Origin: Halichondria panicea
Taxonomy: Eukaryota > Porifera > Demospongiae > Suberitida > Halichondriidae
Assembly: GCF_963675165.1 (NCBI RefSeq)
Contig: NC_087377.1
Location: 6,217,122 to 6,281,121, forward strand
Direction: 5' to 3'
Length of the DNA: 64,000 nt
Both the position numbers and the translations under genes were made by a program. Below are positions 22,401 to 34,754 of this stretch, piece by piece. The notes below the pieces were generated by a model, which saw nothing but the letters and a program-made list of their open reading frames with translations, was not told the DNA's origin and did no database searches. Position 1 is the stretch's first letter; every line of letters starts with the position of its first letter.

Positions 22401-25400
22401 AAGAGATCAATTTCACAAATGGCTACTGCACTGCTAGCTAGCTGTTTTAACTGAGTCTTGTAGCTCACAAAAAGCTAGCGCTTTAGTGCAAGGCTAATTC
22501 ATTATGTTGAATAGAAAGTTTGTACGGACAGATGATGCTATGAAAGATTCTGAAGAGACTGCAACAGCCTTCAATGTGAGTCAAACTAGCCATAACTCGA
22601 GAAAGAAGCTTTAGTTTGCTAATCCACGAATCAAAATCCAAGAGAACGTGGCTAGAAGCCTATAGAAGCTGTTAGCTTTCGTCGCATTGCAACCGTTCAG
22701 CAGTTACAGCTAGAACACGCACGCACGCGCGCGCACACACACACACACACACAGTCAGCTTTACCGTATCCCTCGTGCGGCCGCCTCGAGGCATAATAAG
22801 TGAGCAGTCTTCTCCCACACATTACATACAAAATCATGTTTCCTACGACTCATTTAATTTCCATGTATCTTACATTCAGTATCATTTGGGTCTTTCCCCC
22901 CTCGTAAAAGCAGGGGATAATTATATTTATTACACATCATTACACACTCACAGAGTTTAAAATATCAAAACTTCTATCGGCTATCACAATCTAACAAGCT
23001 CGGTGAGATACTTGTCACTTACACGCCCCCCCCCCCCCTCCAACTTGAAAGGGTTTAATACATCAAAAGATAATTGCTAAACATGTTACAGAACAGAACC
23101 ATTATATAGAAAAAGACACCAACATTGTACTTACAGACCAGAATAATACTTTACAAACATTGTCATTGCTGTGAAACTTAAACTTGGATATTCAATAACT
23201 TGTAGCGCCCTTCCAGCTGTTCTTGCATTTTCTGTCCGGCCGGGGATCGTTAAATCAGTTTGTGTTGCTGTGCCATTTTCTAGTTTCATGTCTTCTTGTG
23301 CTCGAGTAGGACCAACATGACTTTGACCATCAAGTGAGAGGAGCAGTCTGTTCCAGTAAAAACACTGTACTTTTCAGGTCTCTCCAAATATAGGGATAAG
23401 AAGCCACCTCTTCTCTCTTCGTAAGATTATACTCTTGCTTTTAGGAGTCCTGTACTGTAAAATAAGACGCCTTTATCTTGTCCGGAGCGCTTGGAACATC
23501 TTAAAACTCGGCAGCTAGCTATATAAACAGAGTTCAGCTGTACTCCAAAATGGTAGACAAGTTGATTTTCACATGACTGTGACGTCACATGAAAACGCTC
23601 TATAATGGCTAGATCTACTAAAATAGCAAGCTTCGCTCCTTCTGACTCTTGTAGCTAACAAAAAGCTAGCGCTTTTAAATTAGTGCAAGGCTAACTTATA
23701 AGTTGAATAGAAAGTTTGTGCGAACAGATGATGCTGCGAAAATTCTAAAGAGACTGCAACAGCCTTCAATGTGAGTCAAACTAGCCATAACTCGAGAAAG
23801 AAGATTTAGTTTGCTAATGCACGAATCAAAATCCAACAGAACGTGGCTAGAAGCCTATAGAAGCGCAACCATTGAGCAGTTACAGCTGGAACAGACACAC
23901 AGACACACACAGTCAGCTTTACCGTATCCCTCGTGCGGCTACGCCTCGAGGCATAATTATTAGCATCCATATGAGTACACTCAGATATCACAAAAAACAG
24001 ACAAACTAGAGCACCAGAGCACTGGAGTACACACTACAGGATCAATAGAAAGGGACAGGGTGGCAGTGGAGAATCAAACCTTGAAATCATCAGTGGAGGG
24101 CTATAGAGCAATGCTTTTCTGGTGCTACTGGAGAATTTTTAGACATTGATAAGAAAGTGAGTTTACACGATATGAACAAAACCGTCCTTTCCAGGATACA
24201 CTTGCATGACACGTGCAATAGGCCATTCTAAAAAGGTTGCAATGGCACTCCAAGTATGCATAACTCGAGAACGAAGCATTATTTTGCAAATCCACGAATG
24301 AAAACATGACTAGAAACCTATACTTGCACTCCATTGATCGTTGAGTACCTGTAGCAGTCTACACACACACACAAACACACTACCGTATACCTCGCTTGCA
24401 CATGCGCACCGCGTACCGAGGCATAATCATCACTTTTCAATCCTCTGTAACTTCTCTATACTACACTTCCTGTTCTTTTTACATGAAAGTTAATGAAATT
24501 TCAAACTGTCTGCTTGAGATAGCCACCACTAGAAAAGGAGCACTTTCAACAGAAAAACCTGTCAGATAAGAGTGAAAGTAGGCTGCAAACTTAGCTTTTA
24601 CTTGTTTTATAGAAGATGGCATGCACTCTCTATAAAAAAAAAAGAATACCGTAAGACCTCGATTTAAGGCGACCCTCCAAATATGCAACACCCAGGAGCT
24701 TCAGCAATTTTCTGACCTCTAAAAGTAGCGACAGCTGCGTTGACAATTATTTTTTAATGTCGCGTTCTAAATAGAGGTAAATGTAGCCACTCCCTAGCCT
24801 CGATTGTAGCCCACTGGAAAATCAAGTGTTTTTAAGCAGCCTGAAATCGAGGCAAGTAGACTCTGTAAAGTTACCTCCAATTAGATGCGACCCTCTAAAT
24901 ATGCGACACCAGGACTTCAATATAATTTGTCAATCTCCAAAAGAAGCGATCTCTGGCTTTGTAATTATTGAAAAGTGTCGTTTTAAATCGAGATCTTACG
25001 GTAGTAACGTTTTAAGCTTACATAAGTTGGAGAAATCAAATTAGTGACCTTAAAAGACAAAGCTAATTGTAACCCACTGCCTTTCACTATAATTATGGTT
25101 GTGTTCTATGGTTTCCGCCAAGGAGTGGCTTCAAAATTAATGTTGCATGGAATAACTAACGTTGGAATAATTATACCTATTACGTATAATTTTTTATACA
25201 GGGTAAAAGAAATAGCTTCTACAAATCTAATTACTATTTCTGTGATGGATATACAAGAACATGAAATCGTATGAACATTCGACTATAAAAATGATAAAAA
25301 TACATCATTTCGAAGCTAAATTAATGCATGCATATAATTATAGGTTTTCGATATGTAATTAGTTTCTGTTGTCTAGGCTAATACTGTATTGTGTGCATAC

Positions 25401-28400
25401 ATTGCAAATACTGACGGCCGAATGGTTCAGCTTACACGGAATTGCCCATGCTACAGTACACGAGCTTAATACACTCCATAGTATCAGGGCACATCGTGGT
25501 ACAGATAACAATGATCCGAGTAAATTTGAATTCCAAATTCCATGAAAAATGCTAACAATTACTATACTAGTACTATGGTCCACAGACTGGCACAAAAATT
25601 GTGGCTTAAGGTTTCTTTGGACCACGGTAAAATTTCTTATAATGATCACTACCTATCTTATAAAGTTTCTTATAATGATCATAATGATCACTACCTATCA
25701 TAAAGTTTATCGACATGAAATAACGGAGTGTACATGTATATAAGCTATACATACGTACAGTATGTACGTGCTAATGCATGTTAAACGTTAGTCTTGGTAA
25801 TACTCATGTAGACATACGTGCTAGTACGACAAAAACAAAACATTCACTCTTAACATAGGGAGGTATGATAAACACACACAATAATAATGAAAACAAAACA
25901 CAATTCAAACCGCTAAGTGCTTGCTAACATCTTTCATTGTACGTATAAAAATGACATAAGCGGGTACTTTTCGGGGGAAATATACGTGGTTCAGCAATAA
26001 TAATTATTATTATTTAGATATTTCGTGGATAATATTTTCGTGGTTGCTGATTGCACTGTAGGTAAAGGTAGTCAAGGTCGCTTCATCCGTGGGTAAATAT
26101 TCGTGTGGCGAGAGCTTCAACACGAATATTTTCCCCCCGAAAATTACCGGTATTCGGTATTTAGATCAAACGCGTTATCAGCCATACATGTACAGAGCAC
26201 TTCACAATTACAAACAAGGAATGTGATTAAGGTTAGGTATTGTGGTCACTCGTGAATATTCATGAGTTTTACTCTGTCAGCTTTTTCTCTTTTGCAGGGT
26301 TCAAAGAAGTCTGCTGTGCTTACGAATGTAAATTCTATTGCTATTGTAAAAATGTAATGATTATAAAGATGCATGAATGAGACAAGAGGGCATCAAAACC
26401 GCAACTAACCTTAATCACATATGGACTATTTTTTACGTCAATTTATAAGAGCAGTAAGTAGCAAGCTTTATCGGTATCTATATGTAGCTAAGTACCTTCC
26501 AGTAGGCTCGCAAGCCACTCCCTTTTCTCTGATTGGACGGGGGCGGGAGAAAAGGGACTGGTGACTCTGGGCTACAGCTTCTGTCTCTACCAGAATTTGG
26601 GTAGAGATTATTCATTGATTTTTCCACGTGTTCCAAAAATTGCGTGAGGTTAAGTAGAATTGCGTAGCCTGCAAAAGTGATCACGGGCTTCTACAGTTTG
26701 AGAATGGATGCTAGTGCTAGAAAAGAGAAGATGATGGAGTAATAACGACATCAGGCATTCAGCTAGGATATAGTCATCTAAGACACCAGCAGAGATTAGC
26801 TGTGTTTCTGTTTTACGTGATGAGAACTGGCAGCCGAAAATCAGTGTGTTATTGGTTGCCTAAAGCTTTTTATTAACCTGTACAATACAAGACAGATAAT
26901 GGCAGAGGGCAGCAGTTGAATTGAGAGTAGTCAGACTTGTACAAGCTGTCTTAAATCGCTGCCACTCCTCGATTCAAAGAAGGACTGCCAAGATTTCTAC
27001 GTTCATCAGCTGTTCCATGCTAATCCACAAGTTGTGGCACAACAGACACTGGTACAAGGATCTATAATATCAAAAGGCTGGCTAGATAGATCTGTATACT
27101 TGTCTTCTGTGTACATATGTACTTGTCTTTAGCTTTTGACGCATCAGAATAAATTGGATAATTTGCACGTGACATTAATATTTAATAGCATTCCTGATTT
27201 ACACAAGCTGTAGCCCAGAGTCACCAGTCCCTGTTCTCCCGCCCCCGTCCAATCAGAGAAAAGGGAGTGGCTTGCGAGTCTAACCTTCCAGAGGGCCAGA
27301 CGAAGAGATATCCGTTGTAAAAGTTCTTACGCGAGAGAAAAAGCTAAGAGTATACGGTAAGTATCTAAAAATACACATGAACAGAGAGCTAGCAACAATT
27401 TCTCTTCGTCTGGCCCTGCCCCTACCTTTCTTTATCCACGCTAAAAATTAAACTCCAGTACAACTTGCCTGCTAACGAAATGATATTCATACTCCACAAT
27501 AATATTTATATATATATATTATACCTAATTCTGCATAATTCCTGAAACGTGACATACAAATAGGTTTTGTGAGACGCGATGCAGTATTAGTTGACTCGCG
27601 CTAAAGCAATAACCAGTACATGTATGCAATGCAATCCACATGCATACACACCTACACAACTCTCCGGTAACTCTTTTTTCTTCCCGGTAGCAAGGTTATA
27701 CACTTTGAGAGTCTTGGTGTTCAGCCGTTTCTTGATTCCTTTGATCAAAAGCACTTCACCACTCTCAATAGTAGAGCTGGCACCAGATCCTCTCCAAGCT
27801 GCTCCAGTTCTCACTGCACATGGCATACTCTTGGCTGCCAGAAGTTCCGACACTTTCTCGAATACAAAGCCATTCTGAAATGCAATTTTTGTTAGAAACG
27901 TGTTAAGCACGGGATAAGTAGATGCTATACAATACCATAATTATACTTGTGGAGAAAGCCTATAACGTTGGGTACTTACTAGTGCTTGGTCTCTTTTTTG
28001 ATTTGGATCGTACATAATGCCAAACTCGAGGGCTGAGTTCAAAGGGATTTTGTAGATAGCTCCACCTCCATCAAGCATGTGCACCACCTGCAGGAGGAAG
28101 ATACATGTGTACATGCATGTATGACATTATGAATATCCCCATGAACCAGAAAAGTCTAAGGTTAAGTAGTTCTACTGACCAGTTGCAAGCTACATTTGTA
28201 TACTATCAGTGTTTGCTAGCAGAGGAGGTTGGCCACGCGTTATCAATCATGTGACATTCCTAAGGTCTCTGCTCACGTTACCATAGATATCGAATAACTG
28301 TAATAAAAAAGTTTTGCTGACTTGTAACACCGGACTAGCTGTACCTGTTGTCTGACTGGAACAAGATTATAGCTAGACTATAGGGTAGAGTATAGTTTAG

Positions 28401-30963
28401 CAGTGCTGTATATGCAGCTTGCATTGTACTGGCTGGTAAGAATCTAGTAAACACTGTATGCACTGATAACTCGCCAGAATAGAGGGGATCGGTGGGGATC
28501 GGGTTGATTAATGAAAGTTTTATATCAAGAAAAGCCAGAGAGGCACATAAAGTTTGCCTTCAGCCTCTAATGACCGTGCAACACCAGCTAGAAGTTTACG
28601 TAGAACTCATTATCAATTTTTGTGCCAGCTCAGCAAAAAAAGTGGTGCACGTGATCGTGTCCAACCTCCTCTGGTTTGCTAGTGTGATAAACTATGCTCT
28701 CAATCATACATGTGGTATATTTCTGATTAGTGGCCAATTTAAGTGATCACTACAATTTAAGTCAACTCATTACGGTACACGAATATAGAAGGCAGTACGG
28801 TGTACAGTTGTGAATCAAAAATACTATTACACAGGCATGCTGCACAAGTACTTTATGTAGTCTTTACTTTACCTTCATACGTTTTGTAGTTACCGTAACA
28901 AAATTTCTATGAACCACAAAGTAAGTGACCGTGTATTATTATGCATCGGTGCGCATGTGCAAGCAAGGTATACGGTATAGTGTGTTTGTGTGTGTGTAGA
29001 CTGCAAGGATGAAGTGCAAGTAAGAGTTTCTATAGGCTTAATTCTAGTCATGTTTTCTTTGATGGTTCTCAAGGTATGCCTATAGTTTTGCGTTCTTGGA
29101 ATGCCATTGCAGCCTTTTCAATACAACTTGCAACTTAGTAAAGTCGTCAGCCTGGTACCCATATATTCTTCAACAATTCATACATGTATGATGCGTACAT
29201 CATACATTCACTCACTCACTTTAGTATGCTTGACAAAGTGAATGTTGAAGGTGTCTCCTTCTGACACAGAAGTTCGATCCGAATGACCGTAAAAACCTTT
29301 ACAAACACGTATTTTAAGAGGAAATTTGTCTTGGTGTTTGTTGACAAAACTAGATGGATTAAGCTCTTCCGAGTCAATAATGAAGTCCTATGATAATATT
29401 GGACATATAGCATGTAACTCAAATAACAGACAAGAATAAGAAAACTTACACTGATCGGAATTCGTTTTTGCTTCTTTGGCACTACGAGCTCATCCCAGTC
29501 CAATTGAGGCTGAAGAATCACAGCTAGCACACATGCATATACATGTACATGCATGTACAATTGTTTGCAGTCCATCTGTCCTAGGTATACTTTTTCGACT
29601 GTACTGTCACAAACGCACAATACATGTAGCATACTTAATACCTTTGATGGTGTAGGAGGGATAAAGCCACAGAAAGATAACTACCCAATCACTACAATGT
29701 TTTACATGGAAGCAGTAGCCTTGAACATAAAAGCAGTAGCCTAGTTTACACGCAAAAGTGTATAATAAGTCCATGACTATAATTATGACCTTGTATATAC
29801 ATGTAAAGACCTACATGTTTATCTACATGTAAGTATTGTCATTGTAAGATAAAAGTCATAATAATTATGGCGTAGTAGTTACGTACATGCAAGCAGTACT
29901 GCATTCAATAATCAACCGCCGTTTGCTTACCGCATGAATTACTCATTATTGCTGATGTCAGCTATTACTAGAGGTCAAGATCGTTTTTTGGCTGATTATT
30001 CCAGTATTTACCGGAACCACAGTTTTGCTGAATTAACTTACTAAATTAACTTACTGGGGGTTTGGGAGGGAGGGGTGGTGGAGTTGTCGTACCCAGTGCG
30101 ATGCTACGGGAACGTACTTTCAGTGGACCTAGATAATTTTTACGGCACTGATCACCCCCCATACTATACATACAATCTAGCACAGTTGACTATTATCACT
30201 GAATACATGTACATGTACAGTGTGTCACAACAAGCATGGCTAAGTGGTATTAGCTTACTCTACAGAGCATAATTGTATACATAGAAACAGAATCAACACG
30301 TATACTAACCATCTGAACGTTGCTGTGGTATTGATGGTAATGGGCCTGTTTTCTCAAACAGAGAGCCTGTTTTTCGAAAAGGTGGACGTGTTGCAGGAGG
30401 TGTATCTGTGATACAAAATAGTGTCATACATGGGATAATTTCTCCTGCAAATATTATTTTAAAAGTACATGTGTAGCAATTAATGTACGACGCATGTGCA
30501 CAATTAGTTATCATTTCAAATACCCATGTATTCTCACAAACACGACATAATTATAAATGTATAATATTTGAGGTACGTACAAGCTTAATCAGCGAAAACA
30601 GCGAACATTTATACCCTCGAATTAATTATACCCGCTATATGGTAGGTAGTCAAATCTGATTAGTGCTGCCAACATTTCGGCAAGAGTAATGGAATCATGC
30701 AGTGCAATAAGGATCAGACGTTTCTCCCAAAAATACGTTTTGTTCGCGAGACTACAACAATAGACTATACAACAATAATATTATATAAGGTACGTAGCAC
30801 ACCTAACTATCACACTTACTTAGGTTATACAAAAATCTGCTAACTTACGGCTGCCTTCAGGAATTGGAATTGGAGCTCTTTTCAATACCGAGGGAATTAT
30901 GGGCTTTCCAGATGTATCCATATCTATTTCAGTGTAAGCTTCACAATCACTGTCCCCGCTCAT
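16449..30963 (-). CDS. CABIT-SAM adaptor protein A, GAREM-like (689 aa, 14 exons)
   Basis: Minus-strand exons, 5' to 3': 30963-30849, 30405-30310, 29523-29450, 29387-29220, 28087-27980, 27874-27652, 20371-20115, 19974-19815, 19718-19555, 19465-19291, 19217-19070, 18445-18295, 17925-17806, 16559-16449. All joins use GT-AG and keep frame (2070 nt). The third exon's acceptor was chosen by phase. Residues about 96-350 form a CABIT module (KIRVCKGFYG start, PESCVGKFSTRP core with the conserved cysteine). A charged, probably coiled-coil segment spans about 456-510, and a SAM domain about 614-680 (VLKLLELMGLKAYQEAF). The C-terminus is DPYVYANPH, where Y-A-N would fit a Grb2-SH2 ligand. CABIT plus C-terminal SAM is the layout of vertebrate GAREM adaptors of receptor tyrosine kinase signalling, so a cytoplasmic adaptor is inferred. 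It has a paralogue at 40986-46002. One intron is 7.3 kb and repeat-filled. Confidence 0.85.
16860..17192 (-). repeat. High-copy repeat family C, copy 1
   Basis: The minus strand begins near ttatgcctcggtgcgcatgc, passes a TG microsatellite and a 'ttctataggcttctagtcat' block, and ends in the ctagctattggtagctgc block. The same order is seen at 24222-24426, 28938-29125, 53812-54175 and 59133-59470. No terminal inverted repeat was found. It lies in the last intron of CABIT-SAM gene A. Confidence 0.7.
17277..17452. mobile_element. 176-bp MITE with TACCGTATTACT ends
   Basis: The ends are a 17-bp inverted repeat with one mismatch, starting TACCGTATTACTGGAAT. An internal block with ttgatttagctcattcgcaaag recurs in diverged form at about 31200-31262. 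It lies in an intron. Confidence 0.8.
18491..19025. mobile_element. 535-bp MITE with perfect 26-bp TIRs
   Basis: 18491-18516 is the exact reverse complement of 19000-19025, starting TACCGTAGAAACTGG. The terminal TA may be the duplicated target, as for Tc1/mariner-type elements. Internal sequence has no long open frame. It fills most of the intron between the 11th and 12th exons of CABIT-SAM gene A. Confidence 0.85.
20942..21266 (+). mobile_element. Shorter relative of the 9592-10128 element
   Basis: The ends gagcacattacagaagga and atctgtaatgtgctcctg match the element at 9592-10128 in inverted orientation, and most of the inner sequence also matches. Near its right end, gattcgattcccgagg resembles a tRNA-gene B box, and agctcaattagcactcgcc upstream resembles an A box, so part may be tRNA-derived. 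Confidence 0.7.
22245..22802 (+). repeat. High-copy repeat family D, copy 1
   Basis: Ordered blocks: gtgttttgtggcttaccagg, an agctagcgctttagtgcaagg block, a ctagaagcctatagaagc block, an AC microsatellite, and an end at gcctcgaggcataataa. It is distantly related to family C, with which it shares block order in reverse complement. Confidence 0.75.
23640..23960 (+). repeat. High-copy repeat family D, copy 2
   Basis: Starts near the agctagcgcttttaaatt block and ends gcctcgaggcataatta. The 5' part seen in other copies (gtgttttgtggcttacc) is missing. Confidence 0.75.
24222..24426 (-). repeat. High-copy repeat family C, copy 2
   Basis: Same block order as 16860-17192 on the minus strand, ending with the gcgcatgtgcaagcgaggt block and an AC/TG run. 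About 100 bp of the distal part is missing. Confidence 0.7.
24647..25003. mobile_element. 357-bp MITE with TACCGTAAGACCTCG ends
   Basis: The left end TACCGTAAGACCTCGATTTA pairs with the right end TAAATCGAGATCTTACGGTA with one mismatch. A diverged fragment of the same family lies at 63715-63925. It has no coding capacity. Confidence 0.8.
25958..26160. mobile_element. TIR element of the 'ttttcgtggttgctg' family, copy 1
   Basis: Inner blocks (gtggttcagcaat, ttcgtggataatattttcgt, ggtaaaggtagtcaaggtcg) and the gaaaattacc end match the complete copy at 62858-63068. The left TIR is partly lost. Confidence 0.7.
26503..27282. mobile_element. 780-bp Mutator-type MITE with 9-bp target duplication
   Basis: The inverted ends are about 78 bp long, starting TAGGCTCGCAAGCC on the left and its near-complement on the right, with very few mismatches. 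ACCTTCCAG is present at 26494-26502 and again at 27283-27291. Long TIRs with a 9-bp duplication are typical of Mutator-like elements. The interior has no long open frame, so it is non-autonomous. The clean duplication suggests a fairly recent insertion into this intron. Confidence 0.85.
28205..28690. mobile_element. TIR element shared with a paralogue intron
   Basis: The left part agaggaggttgg and the right part ccaacctcctct are inverted ends. The interior 28440-28672 is closely repeated, in the same orientation, at 41304-41521 in an intron of the other CABIT-SAM gene. A 50-codon plus-strand frame with ESFIS and TVQHQLE is kept in both copies. Confidence 0.55.
28938..29125 (+). repeat. High-copy repeat family C, copy 3
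   Basis: Starts at attatgcatcggtgcgc, runs through a TG microsatellite and ends in the cattgcagccttttca block. It sits in the intron between the fourth and fifth exons of CABIT-SAM gene A. Confidence 0.7.
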
Positions 30964-33073
30964 CACAATCTACATAGCAATATAAAAATAATAGCGTCTA
31001 TACACGATTATTAAGATTAACATAGAGAAAAGTTTTTCCTACGTAAAAAATGGCTAAATGGCACCAAAGGTTTTGCGAGCATCAATGAGAACGTTCGAGA
31101 GCTAATGGCTTCAAAAAAATAAGATCGCAAAAACTGAGGTCAGTATTATTTTGTACATCACAATACTCGGAAAAATTAAAATTGCGAAGTAATTTTCCAG
31201 TTTCTCTTGATTTGGCTCACTCACAAAGCTTTTTCACAAAACATTGTGCCGTATTAATACTGGATTTCAAATCTGTAGTTAATCAATTGGGAATGCCAAT
31301 GTACAAGCCTGGTTGCATCTTTATTTTTTAAAAACTAAAATCGCATGCGTATGCTCTCTCTACGTACTTGTGAGTCTTTCGTTTGCGACCTATGCGAAAA
31401 ACTTGCCATTCCAAATAAACTTGCATTTGAAACCAGGTCCAGATACGCAGTGTCGCGTCGTATACCTATACCGTACCATGGTGTACGTAAATCTATTCAG
31501 TATTTTTAATATAGATCTACTTTCACTATCTTGCATAAAACACCAGCTAGACTACTGGGCTCCTTCTCATTCTATTGGTTACCTCACTTACCTGTTACAG
31601 TGTAGCCTCGCTGATTTCTTTTTACTGTATAGTTCTGTAGAGACGGTATATACGTACGTACATATCTGCATAATTATAGTACCGCCTATAATACCTGCTA
31701 GGGTCTGTATAATAGTCGAGTCAGCTCTGTCGGGCTGGAGACCACTCCCTTTTTATGCCAAAACCACTACAGATCTTTGCGCCTGCGCGATTCTATCTAC
31801 ACCCCCACATGTGAGGTGCCAAACTCATGTGAGTTTGTAGAGATTACATAGTAGGTCTATATATTGGTTGTCCACATCGAGTCGAAGTGTAATCAGCATC
31901 AGCAGTATAAAGCACAACCGCCTAAATCAAGTGTTCCTGTATAGAACCGTAAGTTGCTAGATCTAGATCTTTACGTATCATACATAAAGATCTACATTGT
32001 ATTTTGATGCAACAAGATAATTTTTGAAATTGTTACTTGTGGTATTAACGGTACACCCTCAGTTTGTAAGCAAGAATGTGTGAAAACCAGTGTAAGTCAG
32101 TTTCAGCATTATATTTATGCTGACACTGATTTAATAATTATCGTGTAAAGTACCCAATTAAAATACTTCGTATACTACTCAGAATAGCGACGTAGATTCT
32201 ATTGAGCAAAAATAATTTGATTGTCGGATTAATCCTCTAAATACGAAACTTATTACCACCCGCTATAAAGATCTATTACAACTACGATACAACTGCTAGC
32301 GGTTTGTTTACAAAAGATATTGTCGTGTCTATCGATATCTCTGATGCAACATTGCATGCAGGGTGTGTACTCGCCGTAGACATAATTATTAGGCCAAGCA
32401 AAGTTTATTGTATATATCATCAGGTTGGATCTGACAAATTGGAACGGGTAAACATTCAACAAGAATGTGCACTTAGCTTTGCAACGGATCTGTACTTTTG
32501 CAGCTCATTATACAATAATAATATTATGGAATAGTAGCTAGCTATTATCAATTAATGCACAATGCATGCAGGTCGAGCTGCAGGTAAGCTCACTGCACTG
32601 TCTACAACACATGGACTTTGTACCACTAGTCAAATGTCAAAATCTTGCACAGTCAGCAATAAAATTTGAAGAACGATAGGTTGAAGATCACACAGACAAT
32701 GATGAGCAATTGGCATTATGTCAGCTAACATCTTTTTTTGCTTACTATATACTGTAGGTGCATTATTAGTAGTAGTTGCTTAAAATTTCCACCCCACCCG
32801 TTATACGGTTTATACAATGCGACTGCTGGCGATTTTTTTACAGTCGTGTCTATATCTCTGGTGCAACATGCGTAACATTATACACAGGGTGTGTTACCGC
32901 CGTAGACATAATAGAGAGTTCGCTTACTATAATTATACCTATTGTAGGTAAGGTGTGGTTCGATCTGTGAACATAACGTGTGAACATTGTTTTCAGTAAA
33001 CGGTAGGGATAGACAAGAGCTTCCAAATTAAAAGTGTTATCTCCAGTCAAAGGAACAAAGAAGAGCTGAGCAG
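30964..33073. other. Upstream region of CABIT-SAM gene A
   Basis: This should contain the promoter of the minus-strand gene, but no defined motif could be assigned. About 32205-32400 and 32790-32930 are diverged copies of one another, in the same orientation, sharing blocks such as gacataat after gccgta. The 175-codon open frame at 31313-31840 looks accidental. A fragment of the TACCGTATTACT element lies near 31140-31262. Confidence 0.4.
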
Positions 33074-33150
33074 GCAGTGGCGTAGGCAGAGGGGGGCTGA
33101 CGGGGCTAGAGCCCCCCTTATTAAGCTCCAGAAACTCAAACTCAGCTTGA
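33074..33150 (+). mobile_element. hAT-like MITE fragment
   Basis: Starts cagtggcgtaggcagagg and joins directly to sequence matching the inner right part of the element at 33769-34058 in reverse complement. It is truncated. Confidence 0.6.
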
Positions 33151-33308
33151 ATCATCCTGTCAACCTATGTTAGTATACTACGCTAGTTTATGTTTTTTAA
33201 AGTACAGATAACCGGATATCATTCAACGATGGATGTCATTGGCTGATAATTTAATTAATAAAAGCACCGCGGGTACGTGCTGTTGCCTCGGTGATGTGTC
33301 AAAGCTAA

Positions 33309-33426
33309 CATAAAGCTACTATAGCTATTGCTAATACATGCACACATGATAATAACAAGGGCGTACATAAAGCTACTATAGCTATTGCTAATAATTATAT
33401 GCACACATAATAATAACAAGGGCGTA
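33309..33426. repeat. Two-unit tandem repeat of about 58 bp
   Basis: The unit contains cataaagctactatagctat and ends in ataataacaagggcgta, and is present twice head to tail with a small indel. Confidence 0.8.
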
Positions 33427-33768
33427 TAAAGAGAAGAGAGCATGCAACTACAATCTAAGGTATTACAATTGGACGAGGGCGTATGTCATTGCACGTGCAC
33501 TTTATACTCTAGACTAGCCTCATTACCAGGAGTGCATGAATATTCATGCACTCCTGTCATTACCTATGTGGGAATATCCTGCTGACTCATCAGTAATAAT
33601 TATGATGCATACACAGTATACGTATACATCTGGTTAATAAGCGCACATCAACTAATAGGCGCATACTGGTTAGCAGCCTTGATAGAAGGTGCATGGTTTT
33701 CTGCACGGTTCTGCCCAACAACTGGTCTCCACACTTCTTCTCATAAATGTTAAATCTCTTTCACTATC

Positions 33769-34058
33769 CAGTGGCGTAGCCAGGATTTGGGGAAGGGCAG
33801 GGCTCAAATCCGTTGAGCAGGCGCTGAATAGCTTGGAATTTTACATAAAAAAAAGATCATCACTTTTCATCAGCAGTAAGCATGCGCAGTAGATGGCCCT
33901 GCCTACATTTCCATTGAATGACATCATTCTAGTAACTACGCATGCAGTACAGGGCAGAATAGATTGACAGATCAAGGTGATTCAAGCTGAGTTGGAGTTG
34001 ATGAAGCACAAAAGGGGGGGGCTCTAGCCCCGTCAGCCCCCCTCTGCCTACGCCACTG
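33769..34058. mobile_element. hAT-like MITE, 290 bp
   Basis: Ends are cagtggcgtagcc and ctacgccactg. The right end extends into a gccccgtcagcccccc block. CAGTGGCG termini are typical of many non-autonomous hAT elements. CTATC is found on both sides, shorter than the expected 8 bp. Confidence 0.75.
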
Positions 34059-34114
34059 CTATCGGTAGCTGTGTTACTGCTGTCAGATACAGCTCAATAT
34101 AATAATAACGTTCA

Positions 34115-34754
34115 ACCAGAGATAAAGGAAGGAAAGGATTGGCAACGGATTGGCAACGGTTGAAAAAATGTGATTATCCGTGATGCGCTACGTCATCGAC
34201 TTTTTTTAATCTTTTGTAGCCTCCATTTATAGCTAAAAAAACATGCTTATGAAAATCATAATCAAGAATTTATGCAGCCTAATCGATCAACTTAAAAGGG
34301 GCACAAACTAATATAGACACTTTCTCGTCTTTTACAGCCTCCATTTTAGCATTTTGGTAAAAACATACAGGAAATGTATGCAGCCCAGTTCGTCAACATA
34401 GACACAAATAAGCAGGATCCGTAGGCAAAACATCATAATTATGGCTACGGCAGTGCTTCTTAAAAGGGGGCACAGACCAATAATAACTAGTTTTCAAGCT
34501 CTAGAGACAATCAATTCTTCCACGCTTGGACTTCACTTTAAATAATGCACAGGACACGTGTAGCCTTCTATACGCAATTCTATGGTCTCATGAGACTAAT
34601 AGCTGACTAAAAGTAATATTATTTCATTTCGCGGGCGTTGTGCCAGGAAATAATGCGCATCAAGGATGGTTGAGAGGAAATCAATATGAAATCAATGTGA
34701 AATGATCACGTGAGTTACTCCCGTTGCCAATCCCTCTATTACTCTATCTCTGGT
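34115..34754. mobile_element. 640-bp TIR element, 'ggattggcaacgg' family
   Basis: The left end accagagataaagg...ggattggcaacgg pairs with ccgttgccaatccctc...tatctctggtt on the right. A related element with better preserved ends is at 54571-55094. No open frame. Confidence 0.6.

Larger units (their letters stand above)
20372..27651. other. 7.3 kb intron of CABIT-SAM gene A
   Basis: This splits the CABIT domain between the exons ending ...PESCV and starting KFSTRP. It holds many repeats, listed separately, and no supported gene on either strand. The other introns of the gene are between about 80 and 1250 nt. Confidence 0.7.

Noticed and set aside
29216..29632. 138-codon minus-strand frame as a separate gene
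   Set aside because: It merges two true exons (29220-29387 and 29450-29523) with intron sequence that happens to be open.
31313..31840. 175-codon plus-strand open frame
   Set aside because: No domain and an odd composition. It overlaps repeat-like sequence upstream of a minus-strand gene and no splice context supports it.
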